From Oehlia diaphana (taxonomy: Eukaryota > Glomeromycota > Glomeromycetes > Glomerales > Glomeraceae): 10,560 nucleotides of DNA. Shown one piece after another: positions 1 through 8,338 of the stretch; positions within the stretch are counted from its first letter, which is position 1; every line of letters starts with the position of its first letter. The notes under the pieces are model-generated. The model was not told the origin of the DNA. It did no database searches and worked only from the letters and a program-made list of their open reading frames with translations. The translations under genes and the position numbers were made by a program. The stretch covers positions 1 to 10,560 of the forward strand of contig QZLH01001599.1 in NCBI GenBank assembly GCA_003833135.1, in the 5' to 3' direction.

Positions 1-157
1 AACCCCTAACCCTAACCCCTATCCCTATCCCTATCCCTATCCCTATCCCTATCCCTATCCCTATCCCTATCCCTATCCCTAATCCCTATCCCTAATCCCT
101 ATCCCTAATCCCTATCCCTATCCCTATCCCTATCCCTATCCCTATCCCTATCCCTAA
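1..157. repeat. Telomere repeat array, mostly ATCCCT (ATAGGG) variant units
   Basis: The C-rich strand reads 5' to 3' inward from position 1, as expected at a left chromosome end. Positions 1-20 are AACCCCT, AACCCT, AACCCCT, that is TTAGGG/TTAGGGG on the G strand. Positions 21-80 are ten perfect ATCCCT units. From 81 to 113 AATCCCT and ATCCCT units alternate, and seven more ATCCCT units fill 114-155 before the array ends in AA then GCC. In total there are 19 ATCCCT and 3 AATCCCT units. Only the outer 20 nt look like ordinary TTAGGG-type telomerase product; the inner block is a homogeneous variant. The terminal position and strand make the telomere call secure. Confidence 0.96.
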
Positions 158-492
158 GCCGCCCACCTAAATTCATCATTAAAGAAAATGGTTCATGCTC
201 ACATAAATACCATATTTAAAAATATAGACTCAGCAACTCAGTTAATGGTGTGAAAGCAAAGGTATGATTGTCATAGGTCCGGTATGTATCTCAGACAAAA
301 ATAAATTAAGCCTCATCATCACCACTTACTGGTATTTTTTATTGTATCCCATATATGTTTCCCATATGCGCAGATAATTTAGCAAGATGTTCTTTCTCAT
401 TTGTTGATTGCCATAATACCTGAAGACATTCCCAAGGGATTGTGATCTCATCATTTTCGTGAGCAAGAATATTGCAGAAATTCTACCCCTAT

Positions 493-513
493 GAACCTAG
501 GTTCCTAGAACCT
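493..513. repeat. Two overlapping palindromes around AGGTTC
   Basis: GAACCTAGGTTC (493-504) is a perfect 12-nt palindrome. It shares its right half with a second one, AGGTTC-CTA-GAACCT (499-513), which has perfect 6-nt arms. The same DNA can therefore pair in two mutually exclusive ways. No known site is recognised, so this may simply be a small repeat remnant. Confidence 0.55.
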
Positions 514-716
514 CCTAAGCGTGGTTGAGCGGCAAGACGGTCAGTACTAAGTAGAGATTTCCTGTTGAATGAATAATGCCCTAGTATTTGACAATCGTAA
601 CTATACACATACACGAAACCGATGTTAAAGATATTACTAATGCTAATTCTGCGGTTTAATTATAGATCATGTGCTTGTATTATTATTAGATGTCTACGCA
701 TTGTATAACCTTAGAA

Positions 717-746
717 CAACGAGATCGTGACCCGAGGGTCACAGTC
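717..746 (+). repeat. Stem-loop repeat copy 1 (GTGACCC/GGGTCAC)
   Basis: A perfect 7-nt inverted repeat (727-733 and 736-742) with a 2-nt loop is preceded by CAACGAGAT. The whole 30-nt segment matches, at about 26 of 30 positions, the reverse complement of 8208-8236. Shared flank plus a conserved palindrome indicates two copies of a dispersed short repeat rather than chance. The wider element boundaries are not visible. Confidence 0.6.
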
Positions 747-1062
747 AAGCTACAAGTCTGGTTTCTTAGTTAAATATGTATGTTCTTTTTTTGTCAACGG
801 ACTGTACTAATGAATATAACAAATACCTATGGTGAGATACGAAAAATTAATTCCCACGTCATCCAATATTTTAGCGATTAACGGAAGAATTTGGTAACTA
901 CAACAACTTTCAAGAAAAATAAGACTACATCAATAGTAATGATAAACCCACACCAGTATATACGCTGGACTCATCGGAATTATGAAACAATTGTCATTGC
1001 GCTTTAGCGTCATTTGGGAAATACCTGGAGGATATTCATTTGCCAAGAGATTTTGCCAAGAA

Positions 1063-1120
1063 ATTTGGGCGAACATTGTTCGCCCAAATCACGTGACTTC
1101 CGAGACGGTCCGTCCCGGAA
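1063..1120 (+). repeat. Double-hairpin MITE-like element with internal CACGTG
   Basis: The first hairpin has perfect 13-nt arms ATTTGGGCGAACA (1063-1075) and TGTTCGCCCAAAT (1077-1089) around a single T. The second has 11-nt arms (1098-1108 and 1110-1120) around a single T, with one mismatch. Between them lies TCACGTGAC, centred on the E-box CACGTG (1090-1095). Such near-zero-loop palindromes are typical of short non-autonomous elements or recombination-prone repeats. I have an impression of having met similar units in glomeromycete DNA, but I cannot verify that here. A 95-codon frame across it is not considered a gene. Confidence 0.65.
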
Positions 1121-1631
1121 ATTACAGAACGGACCAAACTGTAAAATTATGAATCATTCTTCCCGCATACATTTTGCTATTAATCATTTGCTTGAATATT
1201 GTACATCCAGTAGTTTCAGTGAAACTAGCCATTCCGAAGGAACTTTAGAAGAGCTACGAAGTAAAGAGAAGCATCTACTAGTTCTTAGGGATATATTGTA
1301 GAACAAACAATATTATTAACGTACTCTTGTCCCATGTTTTCGATAACTAGTTTGAAGAAATTTTTAGCTGAAAGAAACTCCAAAGAGAAGCGTGTTGGAT
1401 TGCCCAGTCCAAACTAGAAATATCGAATTCTCCAATACAAACGAAGACCACATATGCACTATTTTCTAAAATCGTAACCATGTGTCTACTCTACATACTA
1501 TACTGTTCACCATACAATAACAAATAACATATCACATGAAAAGCTGAAGGATATTGTTCAGTCAAGTTCCAAAATTCTGATCCTTACTGTTAACTCGACA
1601 ATTGTGGATATCCACGTATAACCACCACGAA
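1121..1631. other. Non-coding spacer
   Basis: About 500 nt with no supportable gene or RNA. The only frame of note begins at a TTG, overlaps the hairpin element and ends at 1301; its protein matches nothing I recognise. Confidence 0.55.
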
Positions 1632-2201
1632 ATGAAGAATTGTCATAGAACGCTACAAACACATGTTCTCGTCCACAAAGTATATACAGTCAACAAGCAC
1701 AGAAATAAAAGAGAAAAACTAAAGCTACTTCTGCGTAAAAAAGAATCTAGTACCATTAATCGGGTATTACAAATAAGAGTATATCCCAATCAACAACAGC
1801 CTCAAATTCTAAAACGATGGTTAGGATTGTCTACTTCGTACCCTCTAGGTAGGTTTGCATCTTTTAAGTACGTACTATCTTTAATATCCTCAATGTCTGA
1901 AAATAATTTCATCTTATCTAATGCCACTGGCTTTAGCCACTTCAGACCGTATTTACAAATCTTTGATCTAAACACGTATCCAATAACTAAACTGTATAAT
2001 AAACTCCAAAAATCAGTAGTCTGGGATGAAAGGAAATTCGCTCGTGCTGTCGTACGACTTGGCATGTTATTGCGTGGAACAGTTGGTGTTGCACCAGTAA
2101 CTATCACTGATGAATCAATAGGCGAAGCATTAACTACAAAAGAAGAGGTTATTAAACGGAATGCCGAAAAACAAGTTGTAGTTCATTCTCTTTCGCTTTG
2201 A
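1632..2201 (+). pseudogene. Possible TnpB/Fanzor-like N-terminal remnant
   Basis: The first ATG of this open frame is at 1632, giving 189 codons; the frame itself is open from about 1602. Roughly residues 48-65 (1773-1826) read IRVYPNQQQPQILKRWLG, after a lysine/arginine-rich stretch. That pattern, I-R-[hydrophobic]-Y-P-N-x-x-Q, then L-x-x-W-x-G, resembles the N-terminal helix-turn-helix motif of IS605-type OrfB/TnpB proteins and their eukaryotic Fanzor relatives. The usual continuation (T-x-R-x-x-Y-N) is absent. The protein is far shorter than a complete TnpB (about 350-450 residues), and no RuvC-like acidic motifs or zinc ribbon are visible. I read it as a decayed or chimeric remnant, possibly only a chance resemblance. 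The remaining 120 residues are unrecognised. Confidence 0.33.
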
Positions 2202-3636
2202 TCATTAAAATCGTTGAGGCGAACTATATCAGTCAGGGCCATCACTTTCAGCAAAAAATCATAGCCACTATTAGCAATAGCATTGTCTATGATTGATAAT
2301 AAAATCCATCCGAATCATGGGCTACGTGTCCTTCTGTTTCAATTACCAAATGTCTGTCCTTAGTATATCTGTGATCCAAATAATATATATCCACTTTTCT
2401 AGCACGCATGTCTTTGTTTTCGATTATTAAATAAATTATCTGACACTCCTATCATTGATACCTATTACATGGATGTTATCGGATATCACTCGCCACTGTT
2501 TTTTTCTTCAGTAGAACATGCATATTCTCTTTTTCGATCACCCAAATATTGCTTCTTTTTCTTTCCGGTACTGAGAATTACTAATAGTATATCTGCGGTT
2601 GAAAAAGTGTGTCTATCGTTTTGTTACAACGAACTGTATATCCTCTGTGTATCTTGCAGTGTAACCAAACCAGTCGATATTATGTGATTAATGTGTGGGC
2701 TCGCTAAATTGTAATGTGATAACACTGTGCGTCTCTCGTGAGTCCTATAATGAAAAAATAAATGGGTTAGATGCTGTTGGAAACTAATATATCTGCTTTA
2801 TCCTGAACTCCCTTCTGGTTTTGAGTAATAATATAGCGGAATACAGTCAAGTAGGACTACGAAGTAACCTCCAAGAGAGCTTTCCCTCAACTTACTTTTT
2901 GTGTACAAATTCCGCTACGTGTGAATACCTGGCGAATCCTCGTAGAAATATTGCACTTTGGATAGTTTTTGTCCTCACAAATAAATTCCTAGTTCATCTG
3001 CAAACACAATCACGTGAAATGAATTTCTTTTTCAGCTTCGTTACGAATATTCTTATGGAACAATATAGCAAATAGCCTACTTGTGCGGCAACATATTGCC
3101 GTTTGAATAGACACTAAAGAATTCTAGTCTGATGCTGTAAGTGTCCAGTGCTTTTACCATATAAGGTTCCAATATAGTCGTCTCATGCAGTTGGCATCCA
3201 TTTAATATACATCCCATTAAGTATTCCATCACCACATTATTGCATCGCAAACTACATTGTGACGCCCATATCTTTTATTACACATGACACCTCTTCATCA
3301 TACGATAGGGGGGACTGAGTCTTTCTTGTTTTGTAAAAAACGTTTCCGTAATGGAAAGACAATAACAAGGCTTCGTGAAGTGCAATGAAATCTCAAAGTT
3401 TTTTGTTACAGAGGGTCCATTGAAGATAATAAATTGAGTTTGTAAGTTCAACCGTGTTAATGGATATTTGTAGTAAATGCGCTAAAATTACAAATATGGA
3501 CATGTTTCCATGCTAATGTCATAATTTTATTTATGTTCGTATTACTAGTAACGTTACGACAAACTGTAGCCCCTTTGGGATCATAAGGAAATGAAGATCA
3601 TGACACATTTGACACATTTGGTATCTTACATGTATT
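2202..3636. other. AT-rich region without a convincing gene
   Basis: Plus-strand frames at 2469-2687 and 2821-3075 begin at or near non-ATG codons, lack domain signatures and are within chance length for this composition. Several minus-strand frames of 40-63 codons (for example 2183-2448, and about 3069-3260) look protein-like but are interrupted and unrecognised. An ancient decayed gene on the minus strand cannot be excluded. No RNA gene or clear repeat was found here. Confidence 0.5.
3602..3619 (+). repeat. Short tandem duplication GACACATTT x2
   Basis: The 9-mer GACACATTT occurs twice head to tail about 170 nt upstream of the zinc-finger gene's preferred start. It could lie in the promoter or 5' leader but has no recognised function. 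Confidence 0.6.
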
Positions 3637-3789
3637 TTGTATTTTCTCTTTCCACATGGGACAATTGAGACGCAAACCGAAGTTCCTGTTGGTCTTGTTA
3701 ACATTGGATTTTTATGGAACGTACACTGTCCTTCAAAACCTCAGCACACGCTTTTAATGATGACATATAACACAGACTGTAATAACGTT

Positions 3790-4410
3790 ATGTCTTCCTC
3801 CGAAAAAAAAGGACTGCTTGAAACTCTGGGAAAGGATATAGAAATTATTAAGAAACGATTACATGAGATAACTCAAGAAAAAGAAAGTTTTAAACATAGG
3901 TGTACGGAACTTGAAAAAAAGAATAGGGAGCTCTCATATAGAAACGTGGAGTTGCAGAAACGGCTTGATAATTTCGTAAAAGAAAGTGAATCACAAACCT
4001 CTGATGATTACCAAAAGCTGAACTTGATTACACAAGAAGTGAAAGATATATTGAGTATGATGAACTCCGACGAAGATGGTCTTGGTGGCAACGAAAAAGA
4101 AGTTGGCTCTAACGTAACTAAAGCTAGTGTTTCTAAGGAAGTATTAGTAACAGACGAAAACTTTCCCAATGATGAAGAAGGTCAAGAGTCAGACTCATGT
4201 ACAGACGAATGCGTAATTGTTCCGATTGATCCTAAAAAAAGTACGGATAGCAAACATAATCATCGCAAGTCCACCTCTGATACTCCTGGACAAAATACGC
4301 ACGTTTATTGCGAATATTGCAACAAATACATAACTTCAAAGGGATATAAAAACCATCTCTATACTCAAACTCACCTGACGAACGTGTCTGTACGTGAAAA
4401 GGAGGAATAA
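3790..4410 (+). CDS. Coiled-coil protein with C-terminal U1-like C2H2 zinc finger
   Basis: The 206-residue protein from the ATG at 3790 starts MSSSEKKGLLETLG. Residues about 5-63 are a charged heptad-rich segment with hydrophobic spacing (L9, I20, L24, L41, V53, L55, L59), predicted to form a coiled coil and hence probably an oligomer. Residues about 93-145 are acidic and Ser/Thr-rich, and look disordered. At the C-terminus a zinc finger reads C174-x2-C177-x11-H189-x5-H195 with aromatic Y173 and Y176, close to the U1/matrin or JAZ type that binds RNA or double-stranded nucleic acid. The finger spacing resembles U1-type fingers but is one residue short of the usual x12. The frame is open upstream to 3637, with ATGs at 3757 and 3760. 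I prefer 3790 because the upstream part is hydrophobic and unlike the rest. No introns are evident. Exact function is unknown; a nuclear nucleic-acid-binding role is inferred. Confidence 0.72.
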   Translation: MSSSEKKGLLETLGKDIEIIKKRLHEITQEKESFKHRCTELEKKNRELSYRNVELQKRLDNFVKESESQTSDDYQKLNLITQEVKDILSMMNSDEDGLGGNEKEVGSNVTKASVSKEVLVTDENFPNDEEGQESDSCTDECVIVPIDPKKSTDSKHNHRKSTSDTPGQNTHVYCEYCNKYITSKGYKNHLYTQTHLTNVSVREKEE

Positions 4411-4438
4411 GGATACAAGTAATTCTTTTTTTCTTTGT

Positions 4439-4444
4439 AATAAA
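4439..4444 (+). terminator. Polyadenylation signal AATAAA of zinc-finger gene
   Basis: A canonical AATAAA lies 28 nt after the TAA stop of the coiled-coil/zinc-finger gene, following a T-rich tract (TTCTTTTTTTCTTTG). A second AATAAA at 4566-4571 could serve as an alternative. Their position supports the strand and end of that gene. Confidence 0.5.
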
Positions 4445-5178
4445 GAAAGCGCGTTATACCTGTACTTTTGGTATGTTGCATATACTATATAAATCTCTCG
4501 TGTGACTTTTTGTATTAACATGATGCGTGAAGGCTATCATGTAATGGAATATTAAATATGTGAAAAATAAAGAATTTATAAGCGTATATATTTTCAAACA
4601 CGGAGGAGCATCTTCCTCTTATATGCTGTTTTTACTTTTTGGGGCACGAATTTTATGGCCGAGATGATTTTTTCCGTTACATAGTGATTTTAAGGTCGCA
4701 TGTCGCCATGTTTCTCGAGATATATATTATCAATTTCATTAAACTACAATAAACGGAGGAATAATGCCAATGACAAATTTTAAACAGATAGTTACCTGTT
4801 ATTAAATTAGTATGCATTTTGTCAACTGCCGTGAGTACAAAAACCGACTATATTGATAATGTAGCGCATCAAATTATAAAAACTTCAGACAAATGGGTAA
4901 AATATTTGAAGTTTTCATTGTTTCATTATACGATATATTTACGTAAAGAAATAAACCCATATAATTTATTCATTCTATAAAAACTCATTGTCTCTAAATG
5001 ATACAAATAAAAAAATAAAAACGAGAAATAATGACAACGCAACAAAATCTGAATAAAGGAAAGATTCGAGTTTTGGAAATGTGAAAAAATTTTGGCGGTA
5101 TTTTCATACCTATGATAAAATAGATGTGATTAATCAAGGGGCGGGTTTTGTAAATCTTAATTTTTTGTTGTTGTTCGG
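4445..5178. other. AT-rich intergenic DNA
   Basis: No gene, RNA or strong repeat is visible. A minus-strand frame at 4994-5260 is rich in Phe, Ile and Tyr, as expected from translating A/T-rich noise, and is discounted. Confidence 0.55.
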
Positions 5179-5660
5179 GTGTTGTTAATAAAAAGTTCAG
5201 AAGTCTTAATTTCACAAATCGTGAAAACGAAACAAAGGAAAGAAAAGGAAGGTGTTCCAAAGAAAAAAACGTTAAACATCATCCACTCACAAGAACATGA
5301 AAATCTGTTTATACTAAAAAACAAAATAGCCAACACAAGAAAAAGTGGAAAACCCCATGTTGCAAAAAATCAAAGAAACCTAGCTCCGTGTGCCAATTCG
5401 ATTCTTCATCAGAGAATACGATGACCTGCAGTTGATTACATCCTTAGGAATCGAATAAGTTGACAGTGACCAGCTTCAATAATCTCTATGATTCCTTGGA
5501 GAGTGTCTTCCATTTGTTTGATGTGAGGATGAATTCAGCCCATATTCGTGTGTGTAAGATGTTTGACTTTGACGACAATGAAGTGAGGGCTGATGAAAGG
5601 GGATTTGTTTTTTTTCATCAAAGTATATATTCTAATAATATAGTAAAATTTTTGATGTAA
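5179..5660 (+). other. Two adjacent small frames, possible gene remnant
   Basis: One frame ends at 5424. It encodes a strongly basic, Lys-rich, 81-residue segment that would start at GTG rather than ATG. A second frame, open from 5448 to a TAA at 5660, encodes about 70 residues including MFDFDDNEVRADERG, a run of balanced composition that looks more coding-like than its surroundings. They are in different frames 23 nt apart, separated by stops. I recognise no domain. This may be the tail of a decayed gene or chance; it is listed because 5500-5620 is less AT-rich and purine-biased on this strand. Confidence 0.22.
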
Positions 5661-5866
5661 AGATTATGTTGTGAGTGATAAGGTATTCAATACCTTTAAG
5701 CGATAAAAACTGTAAATGGAATTGAAATTTTTTAAAAAAAAACTATGACGATGAATAAAGTTCATGGAACCAAAAACCTAATAAAATAAATTGTTCATTC
5801 TAACCCAATATAAAAGAAAAAGAAATTATAAATCTATTTATGAACCGATAATTGCGACAAATCATA

Positions 5867-7052
5867 TTAATCCGACAAGTATAAATCCTCATTAGCTCCG
5901 CCTTTCTTGGGAGTAAAAGTAGTTGATACATTATTTTTTTTAGGACTAAAATTATCTGATACTATATTATTGAGTTCTGAAATTACTTGGCTAATCCCTG
6001 GTCTTTTATGTGGTTCATGATGCCAACACTCTATTAAAATAAATAACGACAGTCAAATTTAGATTGCAATAAATATCAGAGTATTATCAGAGTATAAATT
6101 CATACTTACTTTCATAAAGTGCGACGAATTTATCATTTGTGTCTTCAACAGGTTTTTCTCTACCGCCCTTACGAATTTTCATTATAATAGAATGATGCTC
6201 GCATTTCGTTCTTTTTTCAAAATCGAAAGGTGATTTTCGACTCGTTAGCTCCCAGAATAATACTCCCAAACCGTATATATCGGATTTTTCGGTTATGCAA
6301 TACGAATGAGTCTTAAAACATTTAGGGTCCATGTAAGGTATTACACCTTGTACTTGACTTTTACAGTTAGATCCTTTTAGACATGAACATCCAAAGTCCG
6401 CTAACTTTATAGTACCTTTACTTATTAAGATATTATTTGGATGCTAAAAAGAACAGTGTTCAATATAGATGAATTACTGCAAGATAACACGAATATAGTA
6501 CACTTACAAGATCCCCATGTACTATTCCCACATCAACATGTAACCATGAAATTGCACTTGCGATTTCCTTGGCAAACCTTAATTGACTCTCCCATTCAAA
6601 ACTTATAGTATCGTCTCTTAAATATTTTCCTAATGTTCCACCTTCTGCGTTTTCAAGAACAAGCGAGTAATTTTTTTCATCTAAAGAATAACAAATATAT
6701 AAATATAAACGCTTTAAAAACTATTATAAATTTATTGCAAAATCGTCATTTACCTTGTAATTTCGTAAGTCCGTAGAATTGAATTATATTCAGATGAGAA
6801 TTAACCTTTTTCATTAAATAAATCTAGAAATAAAAAATCGTAAATATTTATATAATAAGCTTTAACGTAACGTATCAGTAACATACCTCATTAACGATGG
6901 ATTCTTTACTAGAATTTCCGATGAATTTTTTAATTGCGAACTTTGATATATTATCTTTCCAACGTACATTATAAACCAAGGCTGATGGACCAGAAGCAAT
7001 CTCATCAAGCCTTGAGGATCATAATAATAAATTATCTGTGATACCTTGCCAT
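5867..7052 (-). CDS. Tyrosine-kinase-like (TKL) protein kinase, six exons
   Basis: Minus-strand exons in reading order are 7052-7045, 7010-6887, 6823-6754, 6680-6508, 6443-6110 and 6030-5867. They sum to 873 nt (290 residues plus TAA). The kinase domain fills nearly the whole protein: glycine-loop equivalent SGPSALVYNVRW, AIK with lysine K30, alpha-C Glu E44, hinge LVLENAEGGTL, catalytic loop HGDLHPNN (D124, N129), DFG 141-143, activation segment ending GVIPYMDP, subdomain IX KSDIYGLGVLFWEL, and C-lobe KCWHHEPHKRPGISQV. This style matches the TKL kinases expanded in Rhizophagus. Introns 2-5 are 63, 73, 64 and 79 nt with GTATGT, GTAAAT, GTAAGT and GTAAGT donors. Exon 1 is uncertain: it needs a 34-nt intron, and the alternatives are a 1-nt frameshift or a different 44-nt intron. 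HRD is changed to HGD, and the glycine loop is degenerate, but the catalytic residues remain. It is probably a cytosolic Ser/Thr or dual-specificity kinase of unknown substrate. Confidence 0.85.
6075..6095. repeat. 11-nt tandem duplication inside last kinase intron
   Basis: ATCAGAGTAT occurs at 6075-6084 and 6086-6095, a period of 11 within the 79-nt intron 6031-6109. It is probably replication slippage without consequence for splicing, since donor and acceptor are intact. Confidence 0.6.
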
Positions 7053-7145
7053 CCAATAATATTTTTATCCCGTTTGTATCACAATCTTTGAGACACAGCT
7101 TCTATAAATTATTTTTTTTGAAATTCAGAGATTTTTTTCACCCTC

Positions 7146-7181
7146 TATATATGATTCTTTTACCACGTGTACAACCACGTG
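7146..7181 (-). promoter_or_regulatory. Kinase promoter: paired CACGTG boxes and TATA-like element
   Basis: Two E-box palindromes CACGTG (7164-7169 and 7176-7181) are spaced 12 bp apart, about one helical turn, so both face the same side of the DNA. A TATATAT stretch (7146-7152) lies next, then the kinase gene on the minus strand. Transcription starting roughly 25-35 nt past the TATA would make the ATG at 7052 the first in the transcript. CACGTG is the classical site of bHLH factors such as Cbf1, Pho4 or USF; which factor acts here is unknown. Confidence 0.5.
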
Positions 7182-8207
7182 ATAAAAAAAAACCATTTTA
7201 AATATATATCAGGCTTTCTCGCTTTTTTCCCCCGTTTTTTTTTGTGGCGCAGTTATCCAAAGTCAGTTATTTTAACAACTGAATAAAGCAAAATATGCAT
7301 TAATATTGACAAGAAAACAAAAGAAACGGAAAGTAGTATATTCACTACATTGAAATAATAGTAAACCGTCTTTCTTACTTTCTAAATTGTTGCAGATGAT
7401 CCTTACTGTTTACTTATTTAAGTGTGCTTCTTTGTTTCCACAGTGATGTTAATAAACAGTGCTAAACAATACTCTAACAGTATTAAGCTTTATATGTGAC
7501 CAAAAAAAGTGGCCAAGAGTGGTTTTTTAGTGACTCCAGAGAACAGATGTAAGAAAATCCCAGTCTATTGAACGAAATGATAGGTTTAAGTGGACAAAAA
7601 ATAATATTTTTTGGGGACTGAGGGGATATTGGTATGATGATCATTTTGGTACGACAATTAAAACGTGCTAACTAACTATGTATAGAAATGATGTAATTAC
7701 ATATGGAGTTAGTCAAGTTACTCAAGTGATATGACGTTACTGCAATTTGTGAATATATGAATAGAACTTATCGTGTTTTGTCCAACAAACTTTTAGTCAA
7801 CACTTGTATATATAGGCTGATTCTAAGGTAAAGCACTTAGACTGCAATCGAAAACGAGAAAGATTATAGAAATGATGAGAATCCAGTGATATCATTTTCG
7901 ATTAAACTGTATATCGGTTTATGCATCACAATGAATATTGTTGCATAATAACGTGAAAAAGTTTTGCGCAATGACAATGAGTTTATTAAGGATAGACATT
8001 AGCTGATGAACTCCCTTACAAATAAAAACAAAATATAGGCTCGTAGCACCTGAGCTTAGCCCACGAAGTGAAATGAGGGTCATCTTGTATCATTGTCTGT
8101 CCCATTTTTCCCGATAACAACAATCTTACACTTTTTTATTAAAGCACGGTGATACTGGAAATTAGTTTTGTATTATGTGAGGTATGCCAGAATTTCTGAA
8201 ATAAGCC
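7182..8207. other. Non-coding intergenic region
   Basis: About 1 kb with homopolymer-rich sequence near 7182-7245 and no frame long enough or protein-like enough to support a gene on either strand. It separates the minus-strand kinase from the plus-strand RING pseudogene, so it would contain two divergent promoters. No RNA gene is seen. Confidence 0.55.
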
Positions 8208-8236
8208 GACTGTGACCTTAGGTCACAATCTCGTTG
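8208..8236 (-). repeat. Stem-loop repeat copy 2 (TGTGACC/GGTCACA)
   Basis: TGTGACC (8211-8217) and GGTCACA (8221-8227) pair perfectly across a TTA loop, followed by ATCTCGTTG. The reverse complement of the 29-nt segment matches 717-746 with three substitutions and one gap. It is the inverted partner of that copy, 7.5 kb away. Confidence 0.6.
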
Positions 8237-8338
8237 GCATCTCTTACTAAGAAACAAAACAATTTCCTTCATATCTAGATCACTTAAAAGTACATGAATA
8301 AACAAAGGTCTTGTAGAAAATCTGATGCCGAATAAACG

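Larger units (their letters stand above)
158..1062. other. Subtelomeric non-coding DNA
   Basis: About 900 nt of AT-rich sequence without a supportable gene on either strand; frames are short and start without ATG. It holds the palindrome cluster near 493-513 and the stem-loop at 717-746, described separately. The stretch near 520-575 looks faintly tRNA-like but lacks a matching acceptor stem and T arm. Confidence 0.6.

Noticed and set aside
515..590. tRNA-like stretch (GCGTGGTTGAGCGGCAAGACGG)
   Set aside because: It resembles a D arm only; no complementary acceptor stem and no T arm of the TTC type could be found.
1014..1301. 95-codon plus-strand open frame
   Set aside because: It begins at TTG, runs through the double-hairpin repeat, shows no domain, and is of chance length.
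1579..1591. 13-mer GATCCTTACTGTT shared with 7398-7410
   Set aside because: One such match is about what chance gives in 10.5 kb, and the flanks do not extend it.
1802..2107. 101-codon minus-strand frame
   Set aside because: It overlaps the plus-strand TnpB-like frame, has no motif, and is best explained as a shadow.
2469..3075. Two plus-strand frames (2469-2687 and 2821-3075)
   Set aside because: Low-complexity Phe/Ser-rich or TTG-initiated sequences without a domain; expected by chance in AT-rich DNA.
3069..3260. 63-codon minus-strand frame with protein-like composition
   Set aside because: Several frames of this length are expected by chance in this region; nothing joins it convincingly to neighbours.
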